Source: Tannerellaceae bacterium (GTDB lineage: Bacteria > Bacteroidota > Bacteroidia > Bacteroidales > Tannerellaceae). From it: a DNA stretch of 22,558 bases. Location of the stretch: the NCBI GenBank assembly GCA_031267775.1, contig JAIRYL010000183.1, forward strand, positions 1-22,558, given 5' to 3'. The notes beneath the pieces were generated by a model that searched no databases, was not told where the DNA came from, and saw nothing but the letters and a program-made list of their open reading frames with translations. This document shows, piece by piece, positions 1 through 7,226 of the stretch (position 1 is the first letter of the stretch; each line of letters starts with the position of its first letter). The translations under genes and the position numbers were made by a program.

Positions 1-50
1 GCAGAAGGCAGAAAGCAGAAAGCAGAAAGGAGAAGGGAGAAGGGAGAATG
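1..50. repeat. 7-bp purine-rich tandem repeat, left arm
   Basis: Seven consecutive 7-bp units of the type GCAGAAG / GCAGAAA / GGAGAAG are visible. The same motif recurs in inverted orientation at 168-201, so the two arrays bracket about 117 bp of sequence in which I recognise no gene (51-167). The array may continue beyond the left edge of the window. It looks like intergenic repetitive DNA of a kind I associate with Bacteroidota genomes; no function can be read from it. Confidence 0.7.
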
Positions 51-167
51 ATTGATGTAGCATTTAATTGTTTCCGTTGATTTTTGTCGAAAAGAAACCT
101 CATTTCCACCTGATTCAAAAAAGCAAAACAACCTCGGTAGCCTTTTTTTCGTTCGATTTATTTTCAT

Positions 168-201
168 TCTGCCTTCTGCCTTCTGCTTTCTGCTTTCTGC
201 C
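168..201. repeat. 7-bp pyrimidine-rich repeat, inverted right arm
   Basis: About five units of TCTGCCT / TCTGCTT occur in tandem. This is the reverse complement of the GCAGAAG-type units at 1-50. The two arrays could pair as a long imperfect stem, or they may mark the ends of a small repeat element. The array directly abuts the TTTTCAA repeat that holds the stop codon of the histidine kinase gene. Confidence 0.65.
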
Positions 202-222
202 TTTTCAATTTTCAATTTTCAA
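202..222. repeat. TTTTCAA tandem repeat at the kinase 3' end
   Basis: Three perfect TTTTCAA units. Read on the minus strand they encode the last residues of the histidine kinase (KIEN and the TGA stop at 205-207). The natural C-terminus of that protein has therefore been replaced or set by repetitive DNA. Confidence 0.6.
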
Positions 223-1314
223 TTCTCCTGGCAGTTTGAGTATCAGGTCGCTGGTATAGACGTCGGCGGAGGGGGCGGCGGCGAATGTGTACTGGCCGGG
301 ATACAGGAGGTTGAGGCGCTGGCGGAGGTTGGACAGGCCGAGGCCCGGGCGGGCGGGGTCTTGGGCGGCTTGGGGGTCTTTGGGGAAGTAGCTGTTGCGG
401 ATGCGGCAGGCTATTTGGCGGCTGTCGGCTGTTATTTCGATGTGTATGAAGGATGGTTTGTCGGCGCTTACGCCGTGTTTGAAGGCGTTTTCTACCAGGG
501 TGATAAACAGCAGGGGGGCGATTAGCGTATGGGGCGAGGCGGTTTGGAGGGTGGTTTGGAGGGCGACGTGCCTGGGCAGGCGGATGCGCATCAGCTCGAT
601 GTAGTTGTGCAGAAAGTCGAAGTCTTTTTCAACCGTTACGCGCGCGCGGCTGCTGTCGTAAAGCACGTATCGCAGGAGGCGGCTCAGGTCGTGCACGGCT
701 TCCTGCGCCTGCGGGGGACTGATGGCGACGAGGCTGTAAATATTGTTGAGCGTATTGAACAGGAAGTGCGGGTTGAGCTGGCTTTTCAGGTTTTGCAGTT
801 CGGCCTCGGTGCGACTTTTGTCGAGTTCCGCCCGTTCGGCTTCCATTTTATACCAGCTTTCGGTCATGCGGAAAGCTACGCTGAGGGCTGCCACAAAGAG
901 GTACTTGACATAGTCGAAAAAGACAAAGAGGGCGCGTATTTGCCCTTCGTCCGGCCGGGGGCCTCCCCTGCCCCTTCCCTGAGGCGGCGGGATTTGCTCC
1001 ATCAGGAGAGAAACCAGGACGACCAGCAGGGTAAAGAGCAGGAAATTGTTGAGCAGATACCACCCGGTCTGGCGGGTAAACAGAAAGCGCCTGACCAGGT
1101 AATAATAGTTGGCATAGAAGACCGCGACGATACCCAGCAGCATGATGATAAAGCGCAGATAGTCGCTCCAGCCGACGCTTTGAGCGTTTCGGCCGGAAAA
1201 GAAAAACGGGAAGCAGAAGAGCAGCGCCCACACAACCGTATGCATAAGCCATTGCGGCAGCCTGAAGCCGCCGGTTAGCGCCGCCTGACGCGGCAAGGGA
1301 GGATTCTTTTTCAT
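205..1314 (-). CDS. LytS/YehU-type sensor histidine kinase
   Basis: A membrane sensor histidine kinase of the His_kinase (LytS/YehU) family, which normally phosphorylates a LytTR-type response regulator. In the 369-residue product, four hydrophobic segments lie at about 21-40, 52-75, 85-105 and 128-148. The phosphoacceptor box LNPHFLFNTLNN follows (His about 183), then the N-box VENAFKHG (about 275-282) and the glycine box GLGLSN (about 325-330). The start is the ATG at 1314; a longer reading from a TTG at 1338 would overlap the permease stop. The gap from the permease stop is 16 bp, so it is probably the last gene of the efflux operon. No response regulator gene is in the window; it may lie beyond the left edge. 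The extreme C-terminus is encoded by TTTTCAA repeats. The family call is secure, the ligand unknown. Confidence 0.93.
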   Translation of the reverse strand: MKKNPPLPRQAALTGGFRLPQWLMHTVVWALLFCFPFFFSGRNAQSVGWSDYLRFIIMLLGIVAVFYANYYYLVRRFLFTRQTGWYLLNNFLLFTLLVVLVSLLMEQIPPPQGRGRGGPRPDEGQIRALFVFFDYVKYLFVAALSVAFRMTESWYKMEAERAELDKSRTEAELQNLKSQLNPHFLFNTLNNIYSLVAISPPQAQEAVHDLSRLLRYVLYDSSRARVTVEKDFDFLHNYIELMRIRLPRHVALQTTLQTASPHTLIAPLLFITLVENAFKHGVSADKPSFIHIEITADSRQIACRIRNSYFPKDPQAAQDPARPGLGLSNLRQRLNLLYPGQYTFAAAPSADVYTSDLILKLPGELKIEN

Positions 1315-1330
1315 CCGGCAAAGATACGGT

Positions 1331-2551
1331 TTATTCAAAGCGAATGGCCTCTATGGGGTCTAAGCCGGCCGCCTTTTTGGCCGGATACCAGCCGAAGAAG
1401 ACGCCTGTAACGGTACATACGCCAAAGGAGAGGATAATGCTCCAGGTTTGTATGTAGATGGGGAAATTGGCCCCGATATTGACCAGTACGGAGAGGACGA
1501 CGCCCAGCAGCACGCCAATCAGTCCGCCGGTTACGCTGATAAGGATAGACTCTATCAGAAACTGCGAGAGGATATCCCGCCCCTTGGCGCCGATGCTCAT
1601 CCGCAAGCCTATCTCGCGCGTGCGCTCGGTAACGGATACGTACATGATATTCATAATGCCAATGCCGCCTACCAGCAGGGATATGCCGGCTACGGAGGCC
1701 AGGAGGACGGTGAGCAGATTCATGGTAGAGGTCATCATGGAGCTGAGTTCTTCCATGGAGCGGATGGTAAAATCGTCGGCGTCGTCGGGCTTCAATTTAT
1801 GATTGCGGCGCAAGATGGCGGAGATTTCGTCGATAGCCTGCTGGGTATATTCTTCTTTGAGGGCGGAGGCGTTGACGCCCTGCAAATGCGTAATGGCCAG
1901 TATGCGCTTCTGGATGGTGGTGAAGGGAGCCAGGATTACGTCGTCCTGATCCATCCCCATGCCGTTATACCCCTTGCCGGCCAGCACGCCAATGATGGTG
2001 AAGGGTATTTTATTAAAGCGGATGACTTTGCCCACGGGGTTTTCGCCGTTGATAAAAAGCTCGTCGACCACCGTTTTCCCCACCACGCACACCTTGGCCG
2101 CTCCGGCAATATCCTGCTGGCTGAACATCCTTCCGTCGTTTACGCTATACCGGCGTATCTCCAGGTAATCCTGGTTTACGCCATAGATGGTGGTGGGTTT
2201 GTTGGCGCCCCCGTAAATAATCTGCCCGCTGCTGTTTACGGTAGGCGATACGGCGGCCAGGAAGCGCGTTTCGTCTACAATATTCCGGAAGTCGGTCAGT
2301 TTAAGCGTTTCCATCGCCGAGGCGCTCTGCCTTACGCCGCCGCGCATATCGGCTCCCGGCTGTATCATAATCATGTTCGATCCCATTTCGCTTATCTGCG
2401 ACTGAATGCTTTTCTTTGATCCCTGCCCGATGGCCAGCATGGTAATAACGGAAGCCACCCCGATGATAATGCCCAGCATGGTGAGAAAGCCGCGCATTTT
2501 GTTGTTGGCAAGCGCCTTGAGCGCTATTTTAAATAAATTCGGTATATTCAT
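1331..2551 (-). CDS. MacB-type ABC transporter permease
   Basis: Inner-membrane subunit of a MacB-like ABC exporter, 406 residues. It begins with a cytoplasmic helix and first membrane segment (LTMLGIIIGVASVITMLAIG, about 22-41). A periplasmic MacB_PCD-like region of about 230 residues follows. The FtsX-like C-terminal part has three membrane helices and the conserved stretch VGGIGIMNIMYVSVTERTRE. In E. coli MacB the ATPase is fused to the permease; here it is a separate gene upstream. The ATG at 2551 is preceded by a strong AAGAGGAG Shine-Dalgarno sequence (2559-2566), which decides against a longer reading overlapping the ATPase. It probably works with the adaptor and TolC-like protein of the same operon to expel a substrate across both membranes. 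The substrate cannot be predicted. Confidence 0.94.
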   Translation of the reverse strand: MNIPNLFKIALKALANNKMRGFLTMLGIIIGVASVITMLAIGQGSKKSIQSQISEMGSNMIMIQPGADMRGGVRQSASAMETLKLTDFRNIVDETRFLAAVSPTVNSSGQIIYGGANKPTTIYGVNQDYLEIRRYSVNDGRMFSQQDIAGAAKVCVVGKTVVDELFINGENPVGKVIRFNKIPFTIIGVLAGKGYNGMGMDQDDVILAPFTTIQKRILAITHLQGVNASALKEEYTQQAIDEISAILRRNHKLKPDDADDFTIRSMEELSSMMTSTMNLLTVLLASVAGISLLVGGIGIMNIMYVSVTERTREIGLRMSIGAKGRDILSQFLIESILISVTGGLIGVLLGVVLSVLVNIGANFPIYIQTWSIILSFGVCTVTGVFFGWYPAKKAAGLDPIEAIRFE

Positions 2552-2558
2552 GTTTGTT

Positions 2559-2566
2559 CTCCTCTT
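2559..2566 (-). promoter_or_regulatory. Shine-Dalgarno site of the permease gene
   Basis: On the minus strand AAGAGGAG lies seven bases before the ATG at 2551. Such a strong site is unusual in this window, where most starts have only A-rich leaders, and it fixes the permease start. Confidence 0.7.
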
Positions 2567-2570
2567 TGGG

Positions 2571-3311
2571 TTAATCGTTGTCTGCGGGCGTCTGGGCAAA
2601 AACGTCGGTAGCCGAGCGCACGTTGTCGTTTGTGGTATCGGCCAGCACGCGCCCGTCTTTAAGCAAGATATTCCGACTGCTGTAGAGCGCAATGTCGGGG
2701 TTGTGGGTAACAAAAATAATGGTGCGCCCCTGCGCGTGCAAACGCTGGAAAAGCGCCAGGATATCGTAGCTGGTACGGGTATCCAGGTTTCCGGTAGCTT
2801 CGTCGGCCAGAATCAGCGCCGGGTCGTTTACCAGCGCGCGGGCAATGGCCACGCGCTGCATCTGTCCGCCCGACATCTGGTTGCTTTTATGATTCAGCCG
2901 GTCGCCCAGCCCCACGTCTTTAAGCGCTTCCACCGCTTTCCGCCGGCGCGCCGCGGCGCCAAAGGCGGAATTATACATCAGGGGCAACTCCACATTCTCG
3001 ACGGCCGTTGTTTTGGGCAAGAGGTTGTAGCTCTGAAACACAAAGCCTATCTTGCGGTTCCGGAGCGTGGCGCGCGCGTTTTTCCCCATCGCGCGCACCG
3101 AAACGCCGTCCAGGAAGTATTCGCCCCGGGTAGGGGTATCGAGGCAACCCAGGGTATTGAGCAGCGTGCTTTTTCCCGATCCCGACGATCCCATGACGGT
3201 AACAAACTCGCCCTCGAAAAGGGTGAAAGATACGTCGCGCAGCGCGCGAACCAGCTCGTCGCCCACCTGAAAGTCGCGCCCTATATGTTCTAACCTGATA
3301 ATCTTTTTCAT
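2571..3311 (-). CDS. LolD/MacB-type ABC transporter ATPase
   Basis: Cytoplasmic ATP-hydrolysing subunit, 246 residues, of the MacB/LolD class that energises periplasmic lipoprotein or drug efflux. Motifs in order are Walker A GSSGSGKST (about 41-49), Q-loop region FVFQSYNLLP, signature MSGGQMQR, Walker B LILADEATGNLD, and the switch histidine in FVTHNPD. The start is the ATG at 3311 (MKKIIRL), with AGGAAA upstream. The stop is 19 bp before the permease start, and the adaptor stop is 13 bp upstream of this start, so it is clearly part of the operon. All catalytic motifs are intact. Family assignment is secure; the transported substrate is not known. Confidence 0.95.
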   Translation of the reverse strand: MKKIIRLEHIGRDFQVGDELVRALRDVSFTLFEGEFVTVMGSSGSGKSTLLNTLGCLDTPTRGEYFLDGVSVRAMGKNARATLRNRKIGFVFQSYNLLPKTTAVENVELPLMYNSAFGAAARRRKAVEALKDVGLGDRLNHKSNQMSGGQMQRVAIARALVNDPALILADEATGNLDTRTSYDILALFQRLHAQGRTIIFVTHNPDIALYSSRNILLKDGRVLADTTNDNVRSATDVFAQTPADND

Positions 3312-3324
3312 ACGTTTCCTTATT

Positions 3325-4542
3325 TTACCGGTTACTGCCGCTACCATTGCTGCCGCTGCGGCTGCGGTTGGGGGGGCCTGGCATAAAGGGGCTTCTTCCG
3401 GCGGCTTCGGCCGTTGGCGCCGGAGTTGTTTCGGCCAGCTCCAGCACGATTTCTTCGCCGTCGGCCAGCCCTTCGGTTATTTCCACCATGTTCAGGCTCG
3501 ACGTTCCTGCCGTAACCAGTACCGGTTTCAAGGTATTACCCTCCCGCTTCCACACCACCCGTTTACCGGCCGGCGCTTCCATATCCGGGTTCTCTACCGC
3601 TATATTCATGGCTTTGAGCGCCTCGGCGTCGGGCACAAAGCGCAAGGCTTTGCCCGGCACGGCCAGCACGTTTGGCCGTTCAAGCGTGTAAACGGTTACG
3701 CTGGCCGTGAGTCCCGGTTTAAGCTTCAGTTCCGGGTTATAGGCGCTAATCACCACCTCGTAAGTCACCACGTTCGAGGTAGTTGTGGCTTCGAGGCGTA
3801 CCTGCGTTACCTTTCCCTCAAACACGTCGTTGGGGTAAGCGTCTACGGTAAATTTCACGTTCTGCCCTTCTTCCACCTGGCCGATATCGGCTTCGTCTAC
3901 ATCGGCTATTACGCGCATCTGCGTAAGGTCTTTGGCAATGGTAAACAGGGTGGGCGTACTGAAACCGGCGGCTACGGTTTGCCCTTCTTCCACCGCGCGG
4001 TTGATCACCACGCCGTCTATCGGACTGGTAATGATGGCGTATTCCAGGTTTCGCCTCACCCTGGTCATATCGGCCAGATTGCTTTCGTAGCTATTCTTTG
4101 CCTTTTGGTAGGTATAGGTAGCCGTTTCGTATTCGGTATCGCTTATCAACTGTTTTTCGTAAAGCGTTTTGCTGCGCGTATAGTTTCGCTGCTGATATTC
4201 AAATTCGGTTTTGCTGCTTGCCAGCACGGCCTCTTTGGATTGCAGCTCGGCTTCCAGGTTTACCTTATCCATTTCGGCCAGTAGCTGCCCCCTCTTTACG
4301 TCGCTGTTGAAATCCACATAAATCCGGTTGATAATACCCGAAACCTGCGTGCCGACTTCCACCTTCACCACCGGCTCTACCGTTCCGGTAGCGGTAACGG
4401 AATTAGAGATGGCGGTTCGGGCAGCCTGCGCCGTCTGGAGGCTGAGCGTATGCTTAGACGACTTTCCTGTAAAAAGAAACAGGCCTGCCGCGCACACGGC
4501 TGCGAGGGCTATGCCCATACTTATTTTCTTACTCTTTTTCAT
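3325..4542 (-). CDS. MacA/HlyD-like periplasmic adaptor
   Basis: Membrane-fusion (adaptor) subunit that links the ABC permease to the outer-membrane channel, 405 residues. An N-terminal membrane anchor or signal segment (about 8-25) is followed by a biotinyl-lipoyl-like hairpin region starting near VEVGTQVSGIINRIYVDFNS. A central alpha-helical hairpin (about 95-165), the returning lipoyl half (ITSPIDGVVINRAVEEGQTV) and beta-barrel domains follow. The C-terminal tail is a low-complexity Pro/Gly/Ser/Asn/Arg stretch (RSPFMPGPPNRSRSGSNGSG), which is not needed for the fold and is probably variable. It sits 25 bp downstream of the tolC-like gene. Confidence 0.94.
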   Translation of the reverse strand: MKKSKKISMGIALAAVCAAGLFLFTGKSSKHTLSLQTAQAARTAISNSVTATGTVEPVVKVEVGTQVSGIINRIYVDFNSDVKRGQLLAEMDKVNLEAELQSKEAVLASSKTEFEYQQRNYTRSKTLYEKQLISDTEYETATYTYQKAKNSYESNLADMTRVRRNLEYAIITSPIDGVVINRAVEEGQTVAAGFSTPTLFTIAKDLTQMRVIADVDEADIGQVEEGQNVKFTVDAYPNDVFEGKVTQVRLEATTTSNVVTYEVVISAYNPELKLKPGLTASVTVYTLERPNVLAVPGKALRFVPDAEALKAMNIAVENPDMEAPAGKRVVWKREGNTLKPVLVTAGTSSLNMVEITEGLADGEEIVLELAETTPAPTAEAAGRSPFMPGPPNRSRSGSNGSGSNR

Positions 4543-4567
4543 ATCTGTAGATTATATATGTTACCGG

Positions 4568-5887
4568 TTAATAGTTTACGTCTACGGGTTTCTTTTGATA
4601 GACCTGCAGCAACTGTATGCTCATAAGCGCCATATATTTGGACTGCAGCTCCTGCTGGCGGGCGTTGAGCAGGTTGTTTCTTTCGGTAAGCAGCTCCAGG
4701 GTGTTTTTCATACCCAGAAAAAACTGCTCTTCGGTCAGCTTGAAACTTTCTTCCACATACTTAACGCGCTCCACGGCCGAAAGATATTCATTCTGCGACG
4801 AAGTAGCGTTTAGATAAACGCCTTCTACGGTACGGAGCAAGGCCTTTTGCGTGTCGAGTAAATCGAGCCGTCCGGCAGTAAGCGCATATTTCGCCTTGTT
4901 GACGGCCGTCCGGTTGTCGCGGTTGGCGTATAGGGGAATGCTTACGGCAAGTCCGATACTGCCGTTCAGCCTGTCCCACGCCTGATTAGCCAACGCATAA
5001 CTGCCCGAAACATGCCCGGTGCCTATCCCGGCGCTAAGGGAGAGCGCCGGATAATAGCCTGCGCGCGCTTTTTCTATCTCCAAACCGGCAATGCGGAGGC
5101 TTACCTCGCCGCTTTTCACCTCGGGCATTACAGCCAGCGAAGCCGCGTAAATAACTTCTTTGGGGGGAAGCGGCGTCATCACGTCCTTGTCGGTCAATAC
5201 GGGTATATCCAAACGAATTTCTTCCATAATATCCAGTTCAAGCAATTGTTTAAGCTGCAATTTATAGTTGTCGAGGCTTGTCTGCGAGGCCGCCAGCAGG
5301 TATTTATCCGTACTGTACTGGCTCTCCATCTGCGCAAGGTCTACTTTGGATACGGCGCCTGCTTTAAACAGTTCGTCTGTCCGGTTTCGCTGCGCGAGGG
5401 ATACCTCCACCGTATTTTCGTTGATACGAACCGATTCATACGCATACAGCGTCTGCATATACGCCTGTATCAAGGCAATCTGCACGTCGTTTTGGTTCTG
5501 TTCCACGCCAAGGGCGTTTACCTCGTCGTACAGCGCCTGCTGCCTGACCGTATTGGCGCGGCGATTCCCGTCGAAAAACGTCCAGTTTGCATTTACGCCA
5601 TAATTACCCGCGTAACTGTTGTTTGTTTCCACATTGCCCGAAGGATAATTCACCAGATTCTGCGATACCGACGCCGAAAGAGAAGGAAACAACTGAGCCT
5701 TTGCATGGCGGGTATCTTCTTCGCCCGACAAGGCGTTGACTTTGCTTTTCTTTACCTGAATATTATGTTCCAACGCATAATCCAGGCATTCCCTGAGCGT
5801 CCAGCGTTTCTGCCGGCTTTCCTGCGCCTGCATACCCGCGCCGCCCGAAAGTAACAGGGCAAGCAGTAATAAAGGAATTTGTTTCAT
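4568..5887 (-). CDS. TolC-like outer-membrane efflux protein
   Basis: Outer-membrane channel of the tripartite exporter, 439 residues, near the usual length for the OEP family. It has a signal peptide (MKQIPLLLLALLLSGGAGMQAQ) and then two OEP repeats rich in long amphipathic helices. The first begins at LRECLDYALEHNIQVKKSK; the second has the characteristic helix ending in LTEEQFFLGMKNTLELLTER near 390. It is the first gene of the operon: a matching Bacteroidota promoter lies at 5923-5954, 36 bp before the start codon. The call is secure at family level. Confidence 0.94.
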   Translation of the reverse strand: MKQIPLLLLALLLSGGAGMQAQESRQKRWTLRECLDYALEHNIQVKKSKVNALSGEEDTRHAKAQLFPSLSASVSQNLVNYPSGNVETNNSYAGNYGVNANWTFFDGNRRANTVRQQALYDEVNALGVEQNQNDVQIALIQAYMQTLYAYESVRINENTVEVSLAQRNRTDELFKAGAVSKVDLAQMESQYSTDKYLLAASQTSLDNYKLQLKQLLELDIMEEIRLDIPVLTDKDVMTPLPPKEVIYAASLAVMPEVKSGEVSLRIAGLEIEKARAGYYPALSLSAGIGTGHVSGSYALANQAWDRLNGSIGLAVSIPLYANRDNRTAVNKAKYALTAGRLDLLDTQKALLRTVEGVYLNATSSQNEYLSAVERVKYVEESFKLTEEQFFLGMKNTLELLTERNNLLNARQQELQSKYMALMSIQLLQVYQKKPVDVNY

Positions 5888-5922
5888 CTTGCTTTATAGT
5901 TTGATAACTTGTTTAACAAAAA

Positions 5923-5954
5923 CAAAGCTACCCCGTCTGCACCCCTCCGGCAAA
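5923..5954 (-). promoter_or_regulatory. Bacteroidota-type promoter of the efflux operon
   Basis: On the minus strand TTTG (5954-5951) is followed by a 20-bp spacer and TAGCTTTG (5930-5923). This matches the known Bacteroidota housekeeping consensus TTTG-N19-21-TAnnTTTG exactly. Transcription would begin near 5915 and give a short leader before the tolC-like ATG at 5887. No operator is obvious. Confidence 0.75.
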
Positions 5955-6027
5955 CAATATCCACACAAAGCAAAAAATAATAGACGAATCCCCCCTTTCA
6001 ATCGACAAAAGGGTCGGACGCGCGTTG

Positions 6028-6133
6028 TAGAACCTTCTTGTTGAACTATTCGAAAAATTCGAATAGTTGAATCCTCGCTTAATTCTCCGCTTTTAAAAAT
6101 CTCTTTCAAATAGCAGTTAACTGTATTTGTCAT
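6028..6133 (-). pseudogene. RhuM-family gene remnant
   Basis: The peptide read from 6133 (TNTVNCYLKEIFKSGELSED, then STIRIFRIVQQEGS) resembles, from memory, the internal conserved block of RhuM-family proteins. There a 'NTVNxHLKEIFxxGELxEDS..RxFR.VQxEG' segment precedes a 'FYNLDxIISVGYRVNS' block. Here that second block is missing: after about residue 37 the reading turns into unrelated basic, hydrophobic sequence. An in-frame stop directly precedes the ATG, so the normal N-terminal part is missing too. A 79-residue ORF extends to 5894 but overlaps the efflux promoter, so I do not regard it as a functional gene. RhuM genes are often accessory or associated with mobile DNA, so this is probably the scar of an earlier insertion. 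Confidence 0.55.
6044..6068. repeat. Perfect 11-bp inverted repeat with 3-base loop
   Basis: AACTATTCGAA, then AAA, then TTCGAATAGTT. The two arms are exact reverse complements. It lies inside the RhuM remnant (codons for STIRIFRIV), so it may be a chance product of that coding sequence. No T-run follows on either strand, so it is not a typical terminator. Confidence 0.6.
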
Positions 6134-6307
6134 TAATTATTCTCGACTTCCCATTTTCTTTCGTGCGTTTTACAGTTGTAAAAAATTAGTGTGAATATAA
6201 AATGCCAAGCGCGGCGTCTTTGACGGCAGCGTCCGCCGTTGTGACGTTAATCACTACTCTTTCTGGCGCTTTTACGTTATCTTTATAAGATACTGTTAAA
6301 AATATAT

Positions 6308-6315
6308 TACATTTG
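6308..6315 (+). promoter_or_regulatory. Candidate -7 box of the hxs operon promoter
   Basis: TACATTTG matches the Bacteroidota -7 consensus TAnnTTTG and lies 32 bp before the hxsA ATG at 6348. The upstream partner is weak: the best match is TTTA at 6282-6285, with a 22-bp spacer. The 214 bp between the RhuM remnant and hxsA are AT-rich and hold no other recognised signal. Confidence 0.45.
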
Positions 6316-6347
6316 TGCTACTATCAAAAATAAAATAAGCTCAGATT

Positions 6348-7226
6348 ATGAAATCGCGGTTTAAAAAAGTCTTACAAGGAATATTCTTAACATCGGTGAC
6401 TTCCATTGTATCAACAAATGGAATAGAAGCATCTAACTATGATCTGAAAAATATAGATCTTGATGAGAATAATACCGCGATAGGAACAAAAAAAGATTTG
6501 TCTCAAAAGTTTGTATTAAAAATAAACAGCAATCATTCGTATCTAATAGCAGGACACAGGAGCCACAGGTCGCATTCTTCGCACAGGTCGCATTCTTCGC
6601 ATAGATCCAGCAGCTTTGGCAGCAGTTATGAAAGTTCTTCGCCCTCCGAATCTACTTATAGACGTTCTGCCGCTTCTAACGCTAAAACAACGCCCAAGGT
6701 ATATTCTCTTGGAGAGAGAGTTATTTCTGTTGGAACATCGGGTAAAGACGTTAGAGAGCTGGCTACGCTTCTTATCGCGCAAGGTTATATTACAGAGGCC
6801 GAATTGACAAAAGATGGTTTGGGAAATGTAACTTATTGCCAAAAACTATCCGACGCTATCCGTAAATTTCAAAGAGCCGGAAATTTAACAGTTGATGGCA
6901 TTGCGGGGAAATTTACGATTCGCGCCTTGAAAGAACATACAGAACATGCGGCGAATTACAGTACAGGCAAAAGTAGTTCATTAGCAATAGCGACTCAAAA
7001 GATTAATTTAGGCGACCGGGTTCTTAAAAAAGGTATGCGTGGGACTGATGTTACAGAGCTAAAGAATATACTGATTAACAAAGGGGATCTTCGCAGTTCT
7101 TTTGTGAAAGGTTCCATCTTGTTTGATGAAAGTATAGAAAAAGCGGTGATCAGTTTCCAAAGAAAGATGGGTATAGACGCTGATGGCATTGTAGAAACGC
7201 AAACGGTATATTTTCTGAAAAAATGA
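6348..7226 (+). CDS. hxsA: His-Xaa-Ser repeat protein HxsA
   Basis: Predicted substrate of the Hxs radical SAM system, 292 residues. It starts with a signal-peptide-like segment (MKSRFKKVLQGIFLTSVTSI..., about 1-28), so the protein is probably exported. Residues 70-87 are six uninterrupted tripeptides, HRS-HRS-HSS-HRS-HSS-HRS, the signature for which the family is named. A Ser-rich linker leads to two peptidoglycan-binding-like (PF01471-type) domains at about 118-195 (AIRKFQRAGNLTVDGIAG) and about 220-291 (AVISFQRKMGIDADGIVE). The stop overlaps the hxsD start (ATGA). From family knowledge, HxsA always accompanies hxsB, hxsC and hxsD, and the His/Ser cluster is thought to be the modified region. 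Inference: the modified repeat is displayed in the periplasm or at the cell wall. The chemistry is unknown to me. Confidence 0.9.
   Translation: MKSRFKKVLQGIFLTSVTSIVSTNGIEASNYDLKNIDLDENNTAIGTKKDLSQKFVLKINSNHSYLIAGHRSHRSHSSHRSHSSHRSSSFGSSYESSSPSESTYRRSAASNAKTTPKVYSLGERVISVGTSGKDVRELATLLIAQGYITEAELTKDGLGNVTYCQKLSDAIRKFQRAGNLTVDGIAGKFTIRALKEHTEHAANYSTGKSSSLAIATQKINLGDRVLKKGMRGTDVTELKNILINKGDLRSSFVKGSILFDESIEKAVISFQRKMGIDADGIVETQTVYFLKK
6555..6608 (+). repeat. HxS-coding repeat within hxsA
   Basis: Eighteen codons encode six HxS tripeptides. Inside it the 18-bp unit CACAGGTCGCATTCTTCG is present twice, exactly, at 6564-6581 and 6582-6599, encoding HRSHSS each time. The exact DNA duplication suggests recent expansion by slippage or unequal recombination, in frame because the unit is a multiple of three. 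Confidence 0.85.

Noticed and set aside
68..259. Plus-strand 63-residue ORF
   Set aside because: It is composed of the T-rich repeat DNA and overlaps the 3' end of the histidine kinase; Phe/Leu/Ser-rich low complexity without any motif.
529..1278. Plus-strand 249-residue ORF opposite the kinase
   Set aside because: Antisense shadow caused by GC-rich codon use; the minus-strand reading carries the histidine kinase motifs.
5894..6027. C-terminal part of the 79-residue minus-strand ORF as a real gene
   Set aside because: It has lost similarity to RhuM and covers the consensus promoter of the efflux operon.
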